Numbered from the stretch's first letter, positions 52,280-61,709 are shown. The stretch: DNA of 64,000 nucleotides from Acidobacteria bacterium SCN 69-37 (GCA_001724025.1 MEDJ01000002.1:1-64000), one strand, 5' to 3'. The notes: generated from the sequence alone by a model not told the origin. Made by a program: numbers and translations.

Positions 52280-53680
52280 ATGCGCGGATCATTTCCACGG
52301 ATACTCGGTGTGGCGTTCCTGCTCGCTGCCGGGGCGACGCTCGTGGCCCAGACGAAGATCGAGTTGCCGAAGAACAACTTCACGCCACAGCAGGACGTGG
52401 AGATCGGGCTGCAGAACGCTGCGGAAATCCGGCGACAGTATCCGGTCATCGAGGACCAGGCGATTGCGGCGTACCTCACGTCGCTCGGCGATCGGCTGGT
52501 CGACGCTGCGCCCGCGGACCTCAAGCAGCCCGTGTACCAATACTCGTTCACGCCGGTCAACCTGAAGGAAATCAACGCGTTCGCACTGCCCGGCGGACCG
52601 ATGTTCGTCCATCGCGGCATGGTCGACGCCGCCGCCGGCGAAGGTGAACTGGCCGGCGTGATGGCGCACGAGCTGGCGCACGTGCTGCTCCGACACGGCA
52701 CCGCGAACGCCACGAAGGCCCAGAATCCGTGGCTGCAGCTCGGCCAGATCGCCGGCGCGATTGGCGGGGCGATCGTCGGCGGCACGGCCGGCGCGGTCAT
52801 CTCGGACGGGAGCCAGTTCGGCATCGGCACGCTGTTGCTGCGCTACAGCCGGGATTTCGAGCGACAGGCCGATCTCCTGGGGGCGCAGATCATGGCGCGT
52901 GCCGGCTACGACCCGCGTGATCTGGCGCACGTGTTCGAGACCATTGCCAGCGAATCGAAAGGGGGCAGCCCCGAGTGGCTCAGCAGCCACCCGAATCCCG
53001 GCAACCGCACGGCCTACATCACGAAGGAAGCCGAGTCGCTGCAGATCGCGCCGCACCCCGACACGCGTGAGTTCGCTGCTGCCAAGTCGGCCTTTGCCCG
53101 GCTCGATCCGGCCATGACGATGGCGGAACTGGCGAAGCGGACCGAGGCGAGCGCCGCAGGGGCAGCCGTCGCCGTGGGGACGCCGGGGCGTCCGGTCCCG
53201 ACGCCGTCACCGCGTCAGCGCACGGTGAACGCCGGGGTGTTCCAGGTCAGTGTGCCCGACAACTGGCAGGCCGTGCAGTCGTCGGGCACGTTGCGCGTGG
53301 TGCCGGAGAACGGCTACGGCGATCTGAACGGCCAGATGGTGTTCACTCACGGCGTCGAGTTCGGCGTCGCGCGGTCGTCATCACGCAACCTGCAGGAGGC
53401 CACGACCACCTGGCTGAATGCCGTCGCGCGTGACAACCCCGACATGCGGCTGTCGGGATCGCAGCAGACCACCCGCCTGTCCGGTCGCACGACGCTCGTC
53501 ACGTCGCTGACCAACCCCTCGCCGCTTGGCGGCGCCGAGCGGGTCGTGACGTATACGACCTTCCTGGCCGACGGCAGCCTGTTCTATTACCTGACGGTGG
53601 CGCCCGAGGCGGATCAGGGCACCTACGCCTCGACCTTTACCCGCATCGCCCGATCGATCCGCCTGACGGACGTGCGCTGA
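52280..53680 (+). CDS. Exported M48-family zinc metalloprotease
   Basis: A 466-residue exported peptidase of the BepA/YcaL-like M48 group. A signal peptide (ILGVAFLLAAGATLVAQ) is followed by a catalytic domain with INAFALPGGPMFVHRG, the zinc motif HELAH in VMAHELAHVLLRH, and the downstream zinc-ligand region ERQADLLGAQIM. About 130 residues after the protease (from VNAGVFQVSVPDNW) form a separate beta-rich domain ending in IARSIRL. The role is probably outer-membrane or periplasmic protein quality control. GGTGAGGT selects ATG 52280 over GTG 52268. Confidence 0.9.
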   Translation: MRGSFPRILGVAFLLAAGATLVAQTKIELPKNNFTPQQDVEIGLQNAAEIRRQYPVIEDQAIAAYLTSLGDRLVDAAPADLKQPVYQYSFTPVNLKEINAFALPGGPMFVHRGMVDAAAGEGELAGVMAHELAHVLLRHGTANATKAQNPWLQLGQIAGAIGGAIVGGTAGAVISDGSQFGIGTLLLRYSRDFERQADLLGAQIMARAGYDPRDLAHVFETIASESKGGSPEWLSSHPNPGNRTAYITKEAESLQIAPHPDTREFAAAKSAFARLDPAMTMAELAKRTEASAAGAAVAVGTPGRPVPTPSPRQRTVNAGVFQVSVPDNWQAVQSSGTLRVVPENGYGDLNGQMVFTHGVEFGVARSSSRNLQEATTTWLNAVARDNPDMRLSGSQQTTRLSGRTTLVTSLTNPSPLGGAERVVTYTTFLADGSLFYYLTVAPEADQGTYASTFTRIARSIRLTDVR

Positions 53681-53740
53681 GCGGTCGGCCGACTGGCTGG
53701 ATCGCGCAGCATTTTGGCCGGGTCGCGAAATTGCCGACCA

Positions 53741-53805
53741 GATGAGTCCGCTATCGTACTGCTTCGTATTGAGATTGTTCTCAGTAAGCAGTCGCAGGAC
53801 TCATC
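53741..53805 (+). promoter_or_regulatory. Inverted repeats in the leader of the TonB receptor gene
   Basis: Perfect 9-bp arms GATGAGTCC (53741-53749) and GGACTCATC (53797-53805) enclose 47 bases. The 3' arm contains the likely Shine-Dalgarno AGGA, so the hairpin would mask it. Inside lies TGAGATTGTTCTCA (53770-53783), an inverted repeat resembling half of a Fur-type operator. Confidence 0.5.
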
Positions 53806-53809
53806 ACTC

Positions 53810-56254
53810 ATGGAACAGACCTTCCCCGGTTACGGTCCAGTCAGACGCTGGACCGGCTCCCTCCGACGGGCCGTCGTCGCCGCCATCGTGGCTGGCGTCG
53901 TCGCGCCCGGTGCGGTGGCCTCCGCCACCGCCGGCACACCCGCGCAGGCCCAGCAGCCCGCGCGGCGCGCGACCCTCGACACGGTGATCGACTGGAATCT
54001 GCCGGCACAGCCGCTGGCCGCAGCGCTCGAGCAGGTGGAGACGCTGACGGGCCTGCGCATCAGCATCCGGGCGACGCTGCCCGCCGACGTGACGGCGCGG
54101 GCGGTGACGGGTGCCATGACCGTGCAGGCCGCGCTCGACGCGCTGCTGGCCGGCACGCACGTGATCTGGTACTCGGTCGACAGCCGGACGCTGGCGATTC
54201 AGCCGCTCGCGTTCCAGGCCGAGCCGGTGGTCGTGACCGCGTCGGGGTTCGAGCAGATCACCCGCGATGCGCCCGCCAGCATCACCGTGCTCGGCACCGC
54301 CGAACTGCAGGAGCGACGGTACTCGAGTCTCGCGCACGCACTCGTCGACGTCGAAGGCGTCGACATCGACGGCGGCGCGGGCAAGACGGGCGGACTGAAC
54401 ATCAGCATGCGCGGCATGCCGAGCGAGTACACGCTGGTGCTCATCGACGGCCGCCGGCAGAACGCGCCCGGGAACGTCACGCCGAACGGGTTCGGCGAGA
54501 CGTCGACGAGCTTCATGCCGCCCGTCGACGCGATCGAGCGGATCGAGGTCGTGCGCGGCCCGATGTCCACGCTCTACGGCTCGGACGCGATGGGTGGTGT
54601 CGTCAACATCATCACGCGCAAGGTCGCGCCGCGCTGGACTGGATCGGCCACGTTCGACGGCACGCTGCAGGGCAACTCGGACTTCGGCAACGACGGCAAG
54701 GGCGCGTTCTTCCTCAACGGCCCCGTCGTCGCCAACCGCCTGGCCATCGCGCTGCGCGCCAGTTCCCAGCACCGCGAAGCCTCGAACCTGTCGTATGTCG
54801 ACCAGTACGACAACCCGATTCCGATTGCCGGCATCGGTGGCAGTCCCGGAACGGCGGACGTCCGCACGGCCGGTGCGAGACTGGCCGCCACGCCGCACAG
54901 GCACCACGACCTGACGTTCGACATCGACGGCTCGTGGCAGACGTACGACAACGCCACGAGCGGCCTCGGGACTGTCGACACGCCCGACCGGATCGGCGGC
55001 TACCTGCCGAAGCAGAAGTACAACAAGACGCAGGCCGTGTTCGCCCACAGTTGGCGGCTGGCATTCGGCGTGCTCGAGTCGGACATCACGCACAACACGA
55101 CCGAGACGATTGGCCGGACGATTCCCTTCATCGCCACGCGGCCCGACGAGGCGGGGACGCCGCGCACGCTCGAGGGCACGAACACGATGCTCAACACCAA
55201 GCTCCTGACGCTGCGTGGGGCGCACACGCTGACCGTCGGCGGCCAGATCTGGCGGGCCCGCATGATCGACGGCGTGGCCGAGGCGCCGTTCGAGTTCACG
55301 CAGAACGCGATCTTCGCCGAGGACGAGTGGCGCTTCGTGCCGCGGGTCGCGCTGACGATGGGGCTGCGGTACGACCATCACAGCACGTTCGGCGGCAAGC
55401 CGAGTCCGCGCGCGTACCTGGTGTGGAACCCGGTACAGCAGTGGACGATCAAGGGCGGCGTGAGCCGTGGCTTCAAGACGCCGCGCCTCGAGCAGATTGC
55501 GGATGGCATCAACGGCTTCGGCGGACAGGGGCGCATCCCGCTCGTCGGGTCGCCAAGTCTCAAGCCCGAGACCAGCACGTCGACCGAAATGGGCGTGCAC
55601 TACGCGGCGAGCGCGTTCAGCGCCGGCGTGACGCTGTTCGACAACGCGTTCCAGGACAAGATCGCCAGCGGCGAGGGGCTGCCCAACTGCAGTTTCGGCG
55701 CGTCGCCGAATCGACAGGGGTGCGTCGACTACGGGGTCTGGCCGGACGTGGATCTGTTCGGGCAGTCGATCAACGTCGACGAGGCGGTGACCCGTGGCGT
55801 CGAGACGAACGCGCGCGTGGCCATCGGTCCGCGCGTGACGCTCACCGCGAACTACACCTACACCGACAGCGAGGTGAAGAGCGGTGAAGGCGTCGGCCGT
55901 CCGTTGATGGACACACCGCGGCACATGGCGAACGCGAACCTGAAGTACCAGGCGACCGATCGGCTCTCGACATGGTTGCGCGCCGAGGCGCGGGGCGAAC
56001 GCGATCGCGGCACCACCGCACAGGCCCTGGCGCTCGGACCCTATCGTGCCTACGAGATCTACCACCTGGGCGCGGCGTTCGATCTCTCGCGCCACCTGAC
56101 GATCAACGCGATGGTCTACAACCTGACGAACCGCAACTTCCTGCAGTACCTCGCGTACGCCAACCCGACCACGGGTGCGGTGTCGTACAGCTCGATGTAC
56201 CGCAACCGCCAGGAACCGCGTCGGTTCTGGTTGTCGGCGAACGTGAAGTTCTAG
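53810..56254 (+). CDS. TonB-dependent receptor with STN domain
   Basis: An 814-residue outer-membrane receptor for ferric siderophores or similar nutrients. A signal peptide (about 1-48) is followed by an STN (secretin/TonB N-terminal) domain at about 55-130 (LPAQPLAAALEQVETLTGLR). Next is the plug domain (VVVTASGFEQITRDAPASIT, IERIEVVRGPMSTLYGSDAM) and a 22-strand barrel ending with an aromatic residue (FWLSANVKF). The plug motifs match the FepA/CirA/colicin-I-receptor group. STN domains usually signal to a FecR/sigma pair, but none is encoded nearby. ATG 53810 was chosen for the SD and signal peptide. It is followed by a strong terminator. Confidence 0.92.
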   Translation: MEQTFPGYGPVRRWTGSLRRAVVAAIVAGVVAPGAVASATAGTPAQAQQPARRATLDTVIDWNLPAQPLAAALEQVETLTGLRISIRATLPADVTARAVTGAMTVQAALDALLAGTHVIWYSVDSRTLAIQPLAFQAEPVVVTASGFEQITRDAPASITVLGTAELQERRYSSLAHALVDVEGVDIDGGAGKTGGLNISMRGMPSEYTLVLIDGRRQNAPGNVTPNGFGETSTSFMPPVDAIERIEVVRGPMSTLYGSDAMGGVVNIITRKVAPRWTGSATFDGTLQGNSDFGNDGKGAFFLNGPVVANRLAIALRASSQHREASNLSYVDQYDNPIPIAGIGGSPGTADVRTAGARLAATPHRHHDLTFDIDGSWQTYDNATSGLGTVDTPDRIGGYLPKQKYNKTQAVFAHSWRLAFGVLESDITHNTTETIGRTIPFIATRPDEAGTPRTLEGTNTMLNTKLLTLRGAHTLTVGGQIWRARMIDGVAEAPFEFTQNAIFAEDEWRFVPRVALTMGLRYDHHSTFGGKPSPRAYLVWNPVQQWTIKGGVSRGFKTPRLEQIADGINGFGGQGRIPLVGSPSLKPETSTSTEMGVHYAASAFSAGVTLFDNAFQDKIASGEGLPNCSFGASPNRQGCVDYGVWPDVDLFGQSINVDEAVTRGVETNARVAIGPRVTLTANYTYTDSEVKSGEGVGRPLMDTPRHMANANLKYQATDRLSTWLRAEARGERDRGTTAQALALGPYRAYEIYHLGAAFDLSRHLTINAMVYNLTNRNFLQYLAYANPTTGAVSYSSMYRNRQEPRRFWLSANVKF

Positions 56255-56312
56255 CGGCAGGACGGCTGTCCGTGGCGCAGACCGCGGGCGGCCGGATGTT
56301 TCCGAACGGAGC

Positions 56313-56340
56313 GCACGGGCCTCGGCCCGTGCGTCTTCTT
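56313..56340 (+). terminator. Rho-independent terminator between convergent genes
   Basis: Perfect 9-bp arms GCACGGGCC (56313-56321) and GGCCCGTGC (56324-56332) with TC in the turn, followed by GTCTTCTT. It ends the TonB receptor transcript and abuts the glnS stop. Confidence 0.75.
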
Positions 56341-58031
56341 CATCCCCGCCGTTCGGTCTTCGCCCAGGTATCCTTCAGCGTCACCGTGCGGTTGATGACG
56401 ACGCGCGAGGTGGTCGAGTCGGCGTCGATGGCAAAGTAGCCGAGTCGTTCGAACTGGAAGCGCGTACCCACGGCGGCTTCGGCCAGCGATGGTTCGAGCT
56501 TCGCGTCGGGCACGACCTCCAGTGACGCCGGGTTGATCTGCGTGGTGAAGTCCTCGTCGCCCGCGCCAGGGTTCTCGACGTTGAACAGTCGATCGTAGAG
56601 TCGCACCTCGGCGGTGACCGCGTGAGCCGCAGACACCCAGTGCAGCGTGCCCTTCACCTTGCGCCCATCGGGCGCATCGCCGCCTCGCGTGGCCGGGTCG
56701 TAGGCGCACCGCAGTTCGACGATGGCGCCGTCCGTGTCCTTGATCACTTCGCGGCAGGTGATGAAATACGCGCCGCGCAGCCGGACCTCGCGGCCCGGAG
56801 CGAGCCGGAAGAACTTCTTCGGGGGATCCTCGAGGAAGTCGTCGCGCTCAATGTACAGGACGCGAGAGAACGGCATCGTCCGCGTCCCCATCGACTCGTC
56901 GTCGGGGTGATTGGCGAGCGTGACGTGCTCGACCGCCCCTTCGGGGAAGTTCTCGATGACGACGCGGAGCGGCCGCAGCACCGCCATGGCGCGCGGTGCG
57001 CGGCGGTTGAGATCCTCGCGGACGAAGAACTCGAGCAGGCCCACGTCGACGATGTTCTCGCGCTTGGCCACGCCGATCTCGTCGGCAAACCGGCGAATCG
57101 CCTCCGGCGTGAAGCCGCGGCGCCGCATGCCGGAGATGGTCGGCATGCGTGGATCGTCCCAGCCCGAGACGTGGCCGTCGGTCACCAGTTGCAGCAGCCT
57201 GCGCTTGCTCGTGATCGTGTAATTCAGGTTCAGTCGCGCGAATTCGACCTGCCGGGGCCGCCCGGGCAGGCCGGCGTTGGCCACGAGCCAGTCGTAGAGC
57301 GGCCGGTGATCCTCGAACTCGAGCGTGCAGATCGAATGCGTGATGCGCTCGATGGCGTCCGACAGCGGGTGCGCGTAGTCGTACATCGGGTAGATGCACC
57401 ACGCATCGCCCGTGCGGTGGTGGTGCGCCCGCCGGATCCGGTAGAGGATCGGGTCGCGCAGGTTGATGTTCGGCGAGCGCATGTCGATCTTCGCGCGGAG
57501 TACGTGGGCGCCGTCCGCGAAGTCGCCGGCGCGCATGCGGCGGAACAGGTCGAGGTTCTCCTCGACCGACCGCGTGCGGTACGGGCTGTCGATGCCCGGT
57601 TCCTTCAGCGTGCCCCGGTTCGCCCGGATCGCGTCGGCATCCTGGCTGTCGACATACGCGAGCCCCCGCGCGACGAGTGTTTCGGCGCAGGCGTAGAGCT
57701 GGTCGAAATAGTCCGACGCGTAATAGATCCTGTCGTCCCACGAGAACCCGAGCCAGCGGACGTCGGCCTGGATCGACTCGACGTACTCCGTGTCCTCGGT
57801 GACCGGATTCGTATCGTCGAACCGCAGGTTGCACGTGCCGCCGAAGTCGCGGGCGATCCCGAAGTTCAGGCAGATCGACTTGGCGTGGCCGATGTGCAGG
57901 TATCCGTTCGGTTCGGGCGGAAACCGGGTGGCCACCCGGCCGGCGTGGTGGCCGCTCGCGGTGTCGGCCGTGATGATCTCTCGAATGAAGTCCTGCCGGA
58001 CACCAGTGTCCGACGGCGTTTCGGGCGCCAT
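56340..58031 (-). CDS. glnS: Glutaminyl-tRNA synthetase
   Basis: A 563-residue class I synthetase that charges tRNA-Gln directly. [16 protein letters not shown] is the GlnRS-specific HIGH region; [22 protein letters not shown] and TITSKRRLL (KMSKS loop) follow, then two beta-barrel anticodon-binding domains ([36 protein letters not shown]). Length and domain order match E. coli GlnRS. On the minus strand a TAACAT hexamer lies nine bases before ATG 58031, so the leader is very short. Presence of GlnRS means the indirect Glu-tRNA-Gln amidation route is not strictly needed. Confidence 0.96.
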   Translation of the reverse strand: MAPETPSDTGVRQDFIREIITADTASGHHAGRVATRFPPEPNGYLHIGHAKSICLNFGIARDFGGTCNLRFDDTNPVTEDTEYVESIQADVRWLGFSWDDRIYYASDYFDQLYACAETLVARGLAYVDSQDADAIRANRGTLKEPGIDSPYRTRSVEENLDLFRRMRAGDFADGAHVLRAKIDMRSPNINLRDPILYRIRRAHHHRTGDAWCIYPMYDYAHPLSDAIERITHSICTLEFEDHRPLYDWLVANAGLPGRPRQVEFARLNLNYTITSKRRLLQLVTDGHVSGWDDPRMPTISGMRRRGFTPEAIRRFADEIGVAKRENIVDVGLLEFFVREDLNRRAPRAMAVLRPLRVVIENFPEGAVEHVTLANHPDDESMGTRTMPFSRVLYIERDDFLEDPPKKFFRLAPGREVRLRGAYFITCREVIKDTDGAIVELRCAYDPATRGGDAPDGRKVKGTLHWVSAAHAVTAEVRLYDRLFNVENPGAGDEDFTTQINPASLEVVPDAKLEPSLAEAAVGTRFQFERLGYFAIDADSTTSRVVINRTVTLKDTWAKTERRG

Positions 58032-58195
58032 AGTCCCGCTATGTTAGCCCGTTCCTGACCTCTCCGGGTTTCACCGCCGTGTCCTCAGCGCGGGTCCCGG
58101 CCTGCGTATGTTCGCCCGCATCTGCACCGTGGGTGGGTGTCTGGCGGTGGTATCTGGCTTGCACACTCGGTCGACGCCTGTCGGGAGTGTGATCC

Positions 58196-59038
58196 GTGAC
58201 ATCGACAACCACCCGCTCATTCGTGCTGGTTTCCGTGTTGGCCGCGCTGGTGTTCGTCTCGAGCGTGCCGACCACGGCCGAAGCGCAGCGCCGCGTCCGC
58301 CGCGCGGCGCCGGTGATCGTGATCGGCGGATACGGGTACCACTCGTACTGGCGCTACGATCCGTGGTCGCGATGGGGACCGTGGGGGCCGTACGGGTACC
58401 CGCGCTACTACTACGGCGTCTACGATCGACTGGCGTCGCTCCGGATCGATGCCGAACCGCGTCAGGCCCAGGTGTTCGTGGACGGCTACTACGCCGGGCT
58501 CGTCGACGACTTCGACGGGGTGTTCCAGCGGTTGCGACTCGAGCCCGGTGGCCACACCATCACGCTCTTCCTCGAGGGGTATCGCACCGAGGAACATCGC
58601 CTGTATCTGCCGCCCGCGCACGACCAGCGCCTCCGCGTGACGATGGTACCCCTGGCGTCTGGCGAACTGTCGGTGCCGCCGACGCCCGCGCCGGCCAGCG
58701 ACGAGGAGGACGAGTGGGATGGCGGCGAGACCGAGGGGCCGCGCGAGCCGGTGATGCCGCCGCGATCCGAAGGGCCGCGCGAGGGTCCGCGCCGAGGCGA
58801 GGTGCGGACGATGCCCGCACGGTTCGGGACGCTGGCGTTGCGGGTCGAGCCCGACACCGCCGAGGTCTTCATCGATGGTGAACGGTGGGGTCGACGCCCC
58901 GAGCAAGGTCTTCTGCGGATCGAACTCGCCGAGGGACGGCACCGCGTCGAGGTCAGGCAGGGCGACGTCGTCACCTACGGCGAGGACGTCCTCATCCGAC
59001 GCGACAGGACGCTGACGCTCAACGTCAGACTGAGATAA
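58196..59038 (+). CDS. Exported protein with two PEGA-like domains
   Basis: A 280-residue exported protein. A signal peptide (FVLVSVLAALVFVSSV to about 30) leads into a Tyr/Gly/Trp/Pro-rich segment (GYGYHSYWRYDPWSRWGPWG). Two PEGA-type beta-sandwich repeats follow: SLRIDAEPRQAQVFVDGYYA with GHTITLFLEGY, and LALRVEPDTAEVFIDGERWG with GRHRVEVRQG. They are split by an acidic, proline-rich linker. PEGA domains are common on surface or periplasmic proteins; the function is unknown. GTG 58196 is preceded by GGGAG. Confidence 0.82.
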   Translation: MTSTTTRSFVLVSVLAALVFVSSVPTTAEAQRRVRRAAPVIVIGGYGYHSYWRYDPWSRWGPWGPYGYPRYYYGVYDRLASLRIDAEPRQAQVFVDGYYAGLVDDFDGVFQRLRLEPGGHTITLFLEGYRTEEHRLYLPPAHDQRLRVTMVPLASGELSVPPTPAPASDEEDEWDGGETEGPREPVMPPRSEGPREGPRRGEVRTMPARFGTLALRVEPDTAEVFIDGERWGRRPEQGLLRIELAEGRHRVEVRQGDVVTYGEDVLIRRDRTLTLNVRLR

Positions 59039-59102
59039 GGCGGGGAGGCTGGAAGTCTGGGAGGAGGCTGGAAGGCCTGCTCCCAGACTGCAGGTTTCTG
59101 GC

Positions 59103-59639
59103 CTATCGCTTCTTGTCTGCGACGTAGTCCAGGGCGAACTGCTGGAGGACCGGACTGGGCGGACCGATGACCTGGGCTTCGGCAACCGCCCGCTCCTCGC
59201 TCCAGCCATCCTTCAACATCCGCTTCGTGATCATCAGGGCGGACACGCGGCCGGCGCTGGCGCAGTTGATGAAGGTCGGCGAGTTCGCCGGCTCGGCGAT
59301 GGCCTCGAGGAACGCGTCGGCTACCGAGGCCTCCGGCTGCTGCGGGTTGAGCGGCAGGTGGATGAAGCGGATGCCCGCGGCTTCCGCGGCCGCGCGCGAC
59401 GCGTCGATGTCGGCATCGGCCTCGGTGGTCCGCCGCAGGTTGATGATCGCCTTGTAGCCCCGCCGGGCTAGGTCGGGGATCACCCGCGCGTCCGTCGCCC
59501 CGGCGCACGCGATTGTGGGATCGACGTTGGTGAAGTTCCTGATGCCGTCCACGGTTTCCTTGGTGGGGCCGCCCTCCTGAGGAGCGAGGACCGCCAGCGA
59601 TGCCAGCCCGGCGACGGCAACGATCATCCACGATGTCAT
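59103..59639 (-). CDS. Exported tyrosine-phosphatase-like protein
   Basis: A 178-residue protein with an N-terminal hydrophobic segment (WMIVAVAGLASLAVLA) and a cysteine-phosphatase-like fold: IRNFTNVDPTIACAGATDAR, YKAIINLRRTTEAD (Asp loop region), and the P-loop NCASAGRVSAL. The loop has C-x4-R rather than the classic C-x5-R, and Asn in place of the leading His. Related proteins annotated as beta-lactamase-hydrolase-like or 'protein tyrosine phosphatase family' have H-CASGNRV, so this is a variant of that group. ATG 59639 overlaps the bcp stop by four bases, so the two genes form an operon. The substrate is unknown. Confidence 0.72.
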   Translation of the reverse strand: MTSWMIVAVAGLASLAVLAPQEGGPTKETVDGIRNFTNVDPTIACAGATDARVIPDLARRGYKAIINLRRTTEADADIDASRAAAEAAGIRFIHLPLNPQQPEASVADAFLEAIAEPANSPTFINCASAGRVSALMITKRMLKDGWSEERAVAEAQVIGPPSPVLQQFALDYVADKKR

Positions 59640-60109
59640 GACGCGATCTCCTTGACGGCGTTCAGCACCTCGGCGGCGTGGCCGTCCACTTTCACCTTGT
59701 CCCAACGCCGGGCCACCCGGCCGTCCGGCCCGATCAGGTACGTCGTCCGCACGATCCCCATGTACGTCCGACCATACTGCGCCTTTTCCTGCCAGACGCC
59801 GTAGGCCTCGGCGACGACGTGAGCCTCGTCGGCGAGCAGCGGAAAGGTTACGCCGTGTTTCGACGCGAATTTCGCCTTGCTGGCGGTATCGAGGATGCTG
59901 GCCCCCAGCACGACGGCCTTCGACGTCTCGAACGCCGGCAGCGTGTCGCGGAACTCGCACGTCTCGGTGGTGCAGCCCGGAGTGTCGTCTTTCGGATAGA
60001 AGTAGAGCACGACGGGGCGGCCGGCATAGTCAGCCAGCGTGTGCGTGCGACCCTGCTGATCCTTCAGGGCGAAGGCGGGTGCAGGCTGGCCCGGATCGAT
60101 GAGCGGCAT
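59636..60109 (-). CDS. bcp: Thioredoxin-dependent thiol peroxidase (BCP/PrxQ)
   Basis: A 157-residue peroxiredoxin that reduces peroxides with electrons from thioredoxin. The signature DDTPGCTTETCEFRD holds the peroxidatic Cys and, five residues later, the resolving Cys, as in E. coli BCP. VVLYFYPKDD and RTTYLIGPDGRVARRW complete the fold. The frame continues open for 500 codons upstream through the hairpin-repeat region and is not coding there; ATG 60109 gives the exact family length. Confidence 0.94.
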   Translation of the reverse strand: MPLIDPGQPAPAFALKDQQGRTHTLADYAGRPVVLYFYPKDDTPGCTTETCEFRDTLPAFETSKAVVLGASILDTASKAKFASKHGVTFPLLADEAHVVAEAYGVWQEKAQYGRTYMGIVRTTYLIGPDGRVARRWDKVKVDGHAAEVLNAVKEIAS

Positions 60110-60180
60110 GCCACCCAGTGTATCGCCTGCCGGCCGTCCGCCGCCGCGTGGCCGCGTAGCCTTGTTGCCGTCCAGCTCTC

Positions 60181-60290
60181 CCCCCGAGGCTGAAGCCTCG
60201 GGGCTCCGAAGACGGCGAGCCTCGGGGCTTCGAAGACAGCGAGCCTCGGGGCTCCGAAGACGGTGAGCCGCGGCGTTTCGAAGAGAGACA
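60181..60290. repeat. Dispersed hairpin repeat, copy D, plus 24-bp tandem array
   Basis: A full palindrome (60182-60210, CCCCGAGGCTGAAGCCTCGG core) is followed by a 24-bp unit CCTCGGGGCTCCGAAGACGG + CGAG repeated about three and a third times with single-base changes. The later units hold only one arm of the hairpin plus its flank. It lies upstream of bcp (minus) and the isomerase (plus). Confidence 0.75.
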
Positions 60291-60379
60291 AGCGTCGTCT
60301 TCCCGCCTGCTGCCTCCCCGCCTTCTATGCAACCGCCGAGAGGCGCGCTATCGTATAGCGCTATCCGGAGAATCACTTT

Positions 60380-61570
60380 ATGAATGAGCAGCCGTCCCGC
60401 ATGCCTGCGGACCGTCGAACTTTCTTGAAGACCATGGGTGCCGCCGCCATTGCCGCCGGATCGTCCGGGGCCGTGCACGCGGCCAGCGCGGCGATGCAGG
60501 GGGCCACACCAGCCGTACGGCCGCGGCTGGGGCTCGACACCTTCAGTGTCGGCGCCCAGAACTGGACGCCGATGCAGATTCTCGACTTCGCGTCGAGCAT
60601 GAAGCTCGACGTGGTGCAGTTCAGCGAGATCCGCTTCCTCGGCAGTGCCGACTGGCGGGTTGCCCTCGATCCAGCCAACGTGCGCGCCGTGCGCAATCGT
60701 GCGGACGAGCTCGGGATCGCGCTTGAGGTCGGGATGCGATCGATCTGTCCGACGTCGGGTGCGTTCGACAAGGAGGCGGGCACGGCCGAGGAACAGATCC
60801 TGCGGATGATCGACACCGCGAAGATCCTCGGGTCGCCGCTCGTCCGCTGCTTCCTGGGAACGCAGGCCGATCGGAGTACGAACATCGACCGCCACATCGA
60901 CGAGGTGGTGAAGGTGCTCAAGGGCGCGCGCACGCGCATCCTCGATTCGGGCGTGAAGGTCAGCATCGAGAACCACGCCGGCGACATGCAGGCGCGCGAA
61001 CTCAAGCGGTTGATCGAAGAGGCCGGTCCGGACATCGTCGGCGCGACGATCGACTCGGGGAACGCGATGTGGACGATCGAGGATCCGCACCTGACGCTCG
61101 AGACGCTGGCGCCATACGTCCTGACCAGCCACATGCGTGAGAGTTACGTGTTCGTCTCGGAACGCGGCGCCGAGGTGCAGTGGTGCCGCATGGGCGAGGG
61201 CAACATCGACATGCCGGGCTACCTGCGCAAGTTCGTCCAGCAGTGTCCGGGGAAGACCGTGAACCTCGAGGTCATCGTCTCGAACACGCCGCGACCGTTC
61301 GCGTACCGGAACCCGCAGGCGTGGGAGATCTTCCGCAACACGCCGGCGTGGGAGTTCGCGCGGTTCCTGACGCTCTGCGAGAAGGGCGAACCGCGTCCCG
61401 TCCCGGCGCCGCCGGCCGCCCGCGGTGGCGGTCCCGGTGCGGGTCGCCAGGGTGGCGGTGGCGGACGCGGTGGCCGTGGAGCGGGTCCGAACCCGGAAGC
61501 CCTGCGGATCAACAGGGAAGACGCCGAAGCCTGCATCCGCTGGACGCGCGATTTCCTCGCGACGCTGTAA
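60380..61570 (+). CDS. Tat-exported sugar phosphate isomerase/epimerase-like TIM barrel
   Basis: A 396-residue protein of the xylose-isomerase-like/AP-endonuclease-2 TIM-barrel superfamily. The N-terminus PADRRTFLKTMGAAAIAAG is a twin-arginine signal. Barrel strands carry the metal-site residues: LGLDTFSVGAQNW, VKVSIENHAGD (Glu), GATIDSGNAMW (Asp) and MRESYVF. A Gly/Arg/Pro-rich insertion sits at about residues 342-372, near the C-terminus, and is unusual for the family. Exported members are widespread in Acidobacteria, Verrucomicrobia and Planctomycetes, linked to sugar or polyol catabolism; the substrate is unknown. Confidence 0.85.
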   Translation: MNEQPSRMPADRRTFLKTMGAAAIAAGSSGAVHAASAAMQGATPAVRPRLGLDTFSVGAQNWTPMQILDFASSMKLDVVQFSEIRFLGSADWRVALDPANVRAVRNRADELGIALEVGMRSICPTSGAFDKEAGTAEEQILRMIDTAKILGSPLVRCFLGTQADRSTNIDRHIDEVVKVLKGARTRILDSGVKVSIENHAGDMQARELKRLIEEAGPDIVGATIDSGNAMWTIEDPHLTLETLAPYVLTSHMRESYVFVSERGAEVQWCRMGEGNIDMPGYLRKFVQQCPGKTVNLEVIVSNTPRPFAYRNPQAWEIFRNTPAWEFARFLTLCEKGEPRPVPAPPAARGGGPGAGRQGGGGGRGGRGAGPNPEALRINREDAEACIRWTRDFLATL

Positions 61571-61590
61571 GGCCGCCTCTCGTCTCGACA

Positions 61591-61626
61591 CGCGCCTGGT
61601 CGGCTGCACGCCGATCAGGCGCGTTT
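61591..61626 (+). terminator. Hairpin terminator after the isomerase gene
   Basis: CGCGCCTGGTCGGC (61591-61604), TGCAC, GCCGATCAGGCGCG (61610-61623); the arms pair along 14 positions with one G-T pair, followed by a short TTT. Confidence 0.65.
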
Positions 61627-61688
61627 GACGTTGCGGCTGGCTGAAGTTGAGCGATCATAGCGTCTATACGACGGTGGATCAGAGACGG

Positions 61689-61709
61689 CGCGCGACCTTC
61701 GGTCGCGCG
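61689..61709 (+). promoter_or_regulatory. UUCG-capped hairpin in the glgC leader
   Basis: CGCGCGACC TTC GGTCGCGCG forms a perfect stem closed by C(UUCG)G, an extra-stable tetraloop. It ends 12 bases before the GGGAGGG ribosome-binding site of glgC. It may stabilise the 5' end of the message. Confidence 0.5.

Noticed and set aside
60110-61609. 500-codon upstream extension of the bcp frame
   Set aside because: It passes through the tandem repeat and antisense of the isomerase gene; BCP has its exact normal length from ATG 60109.
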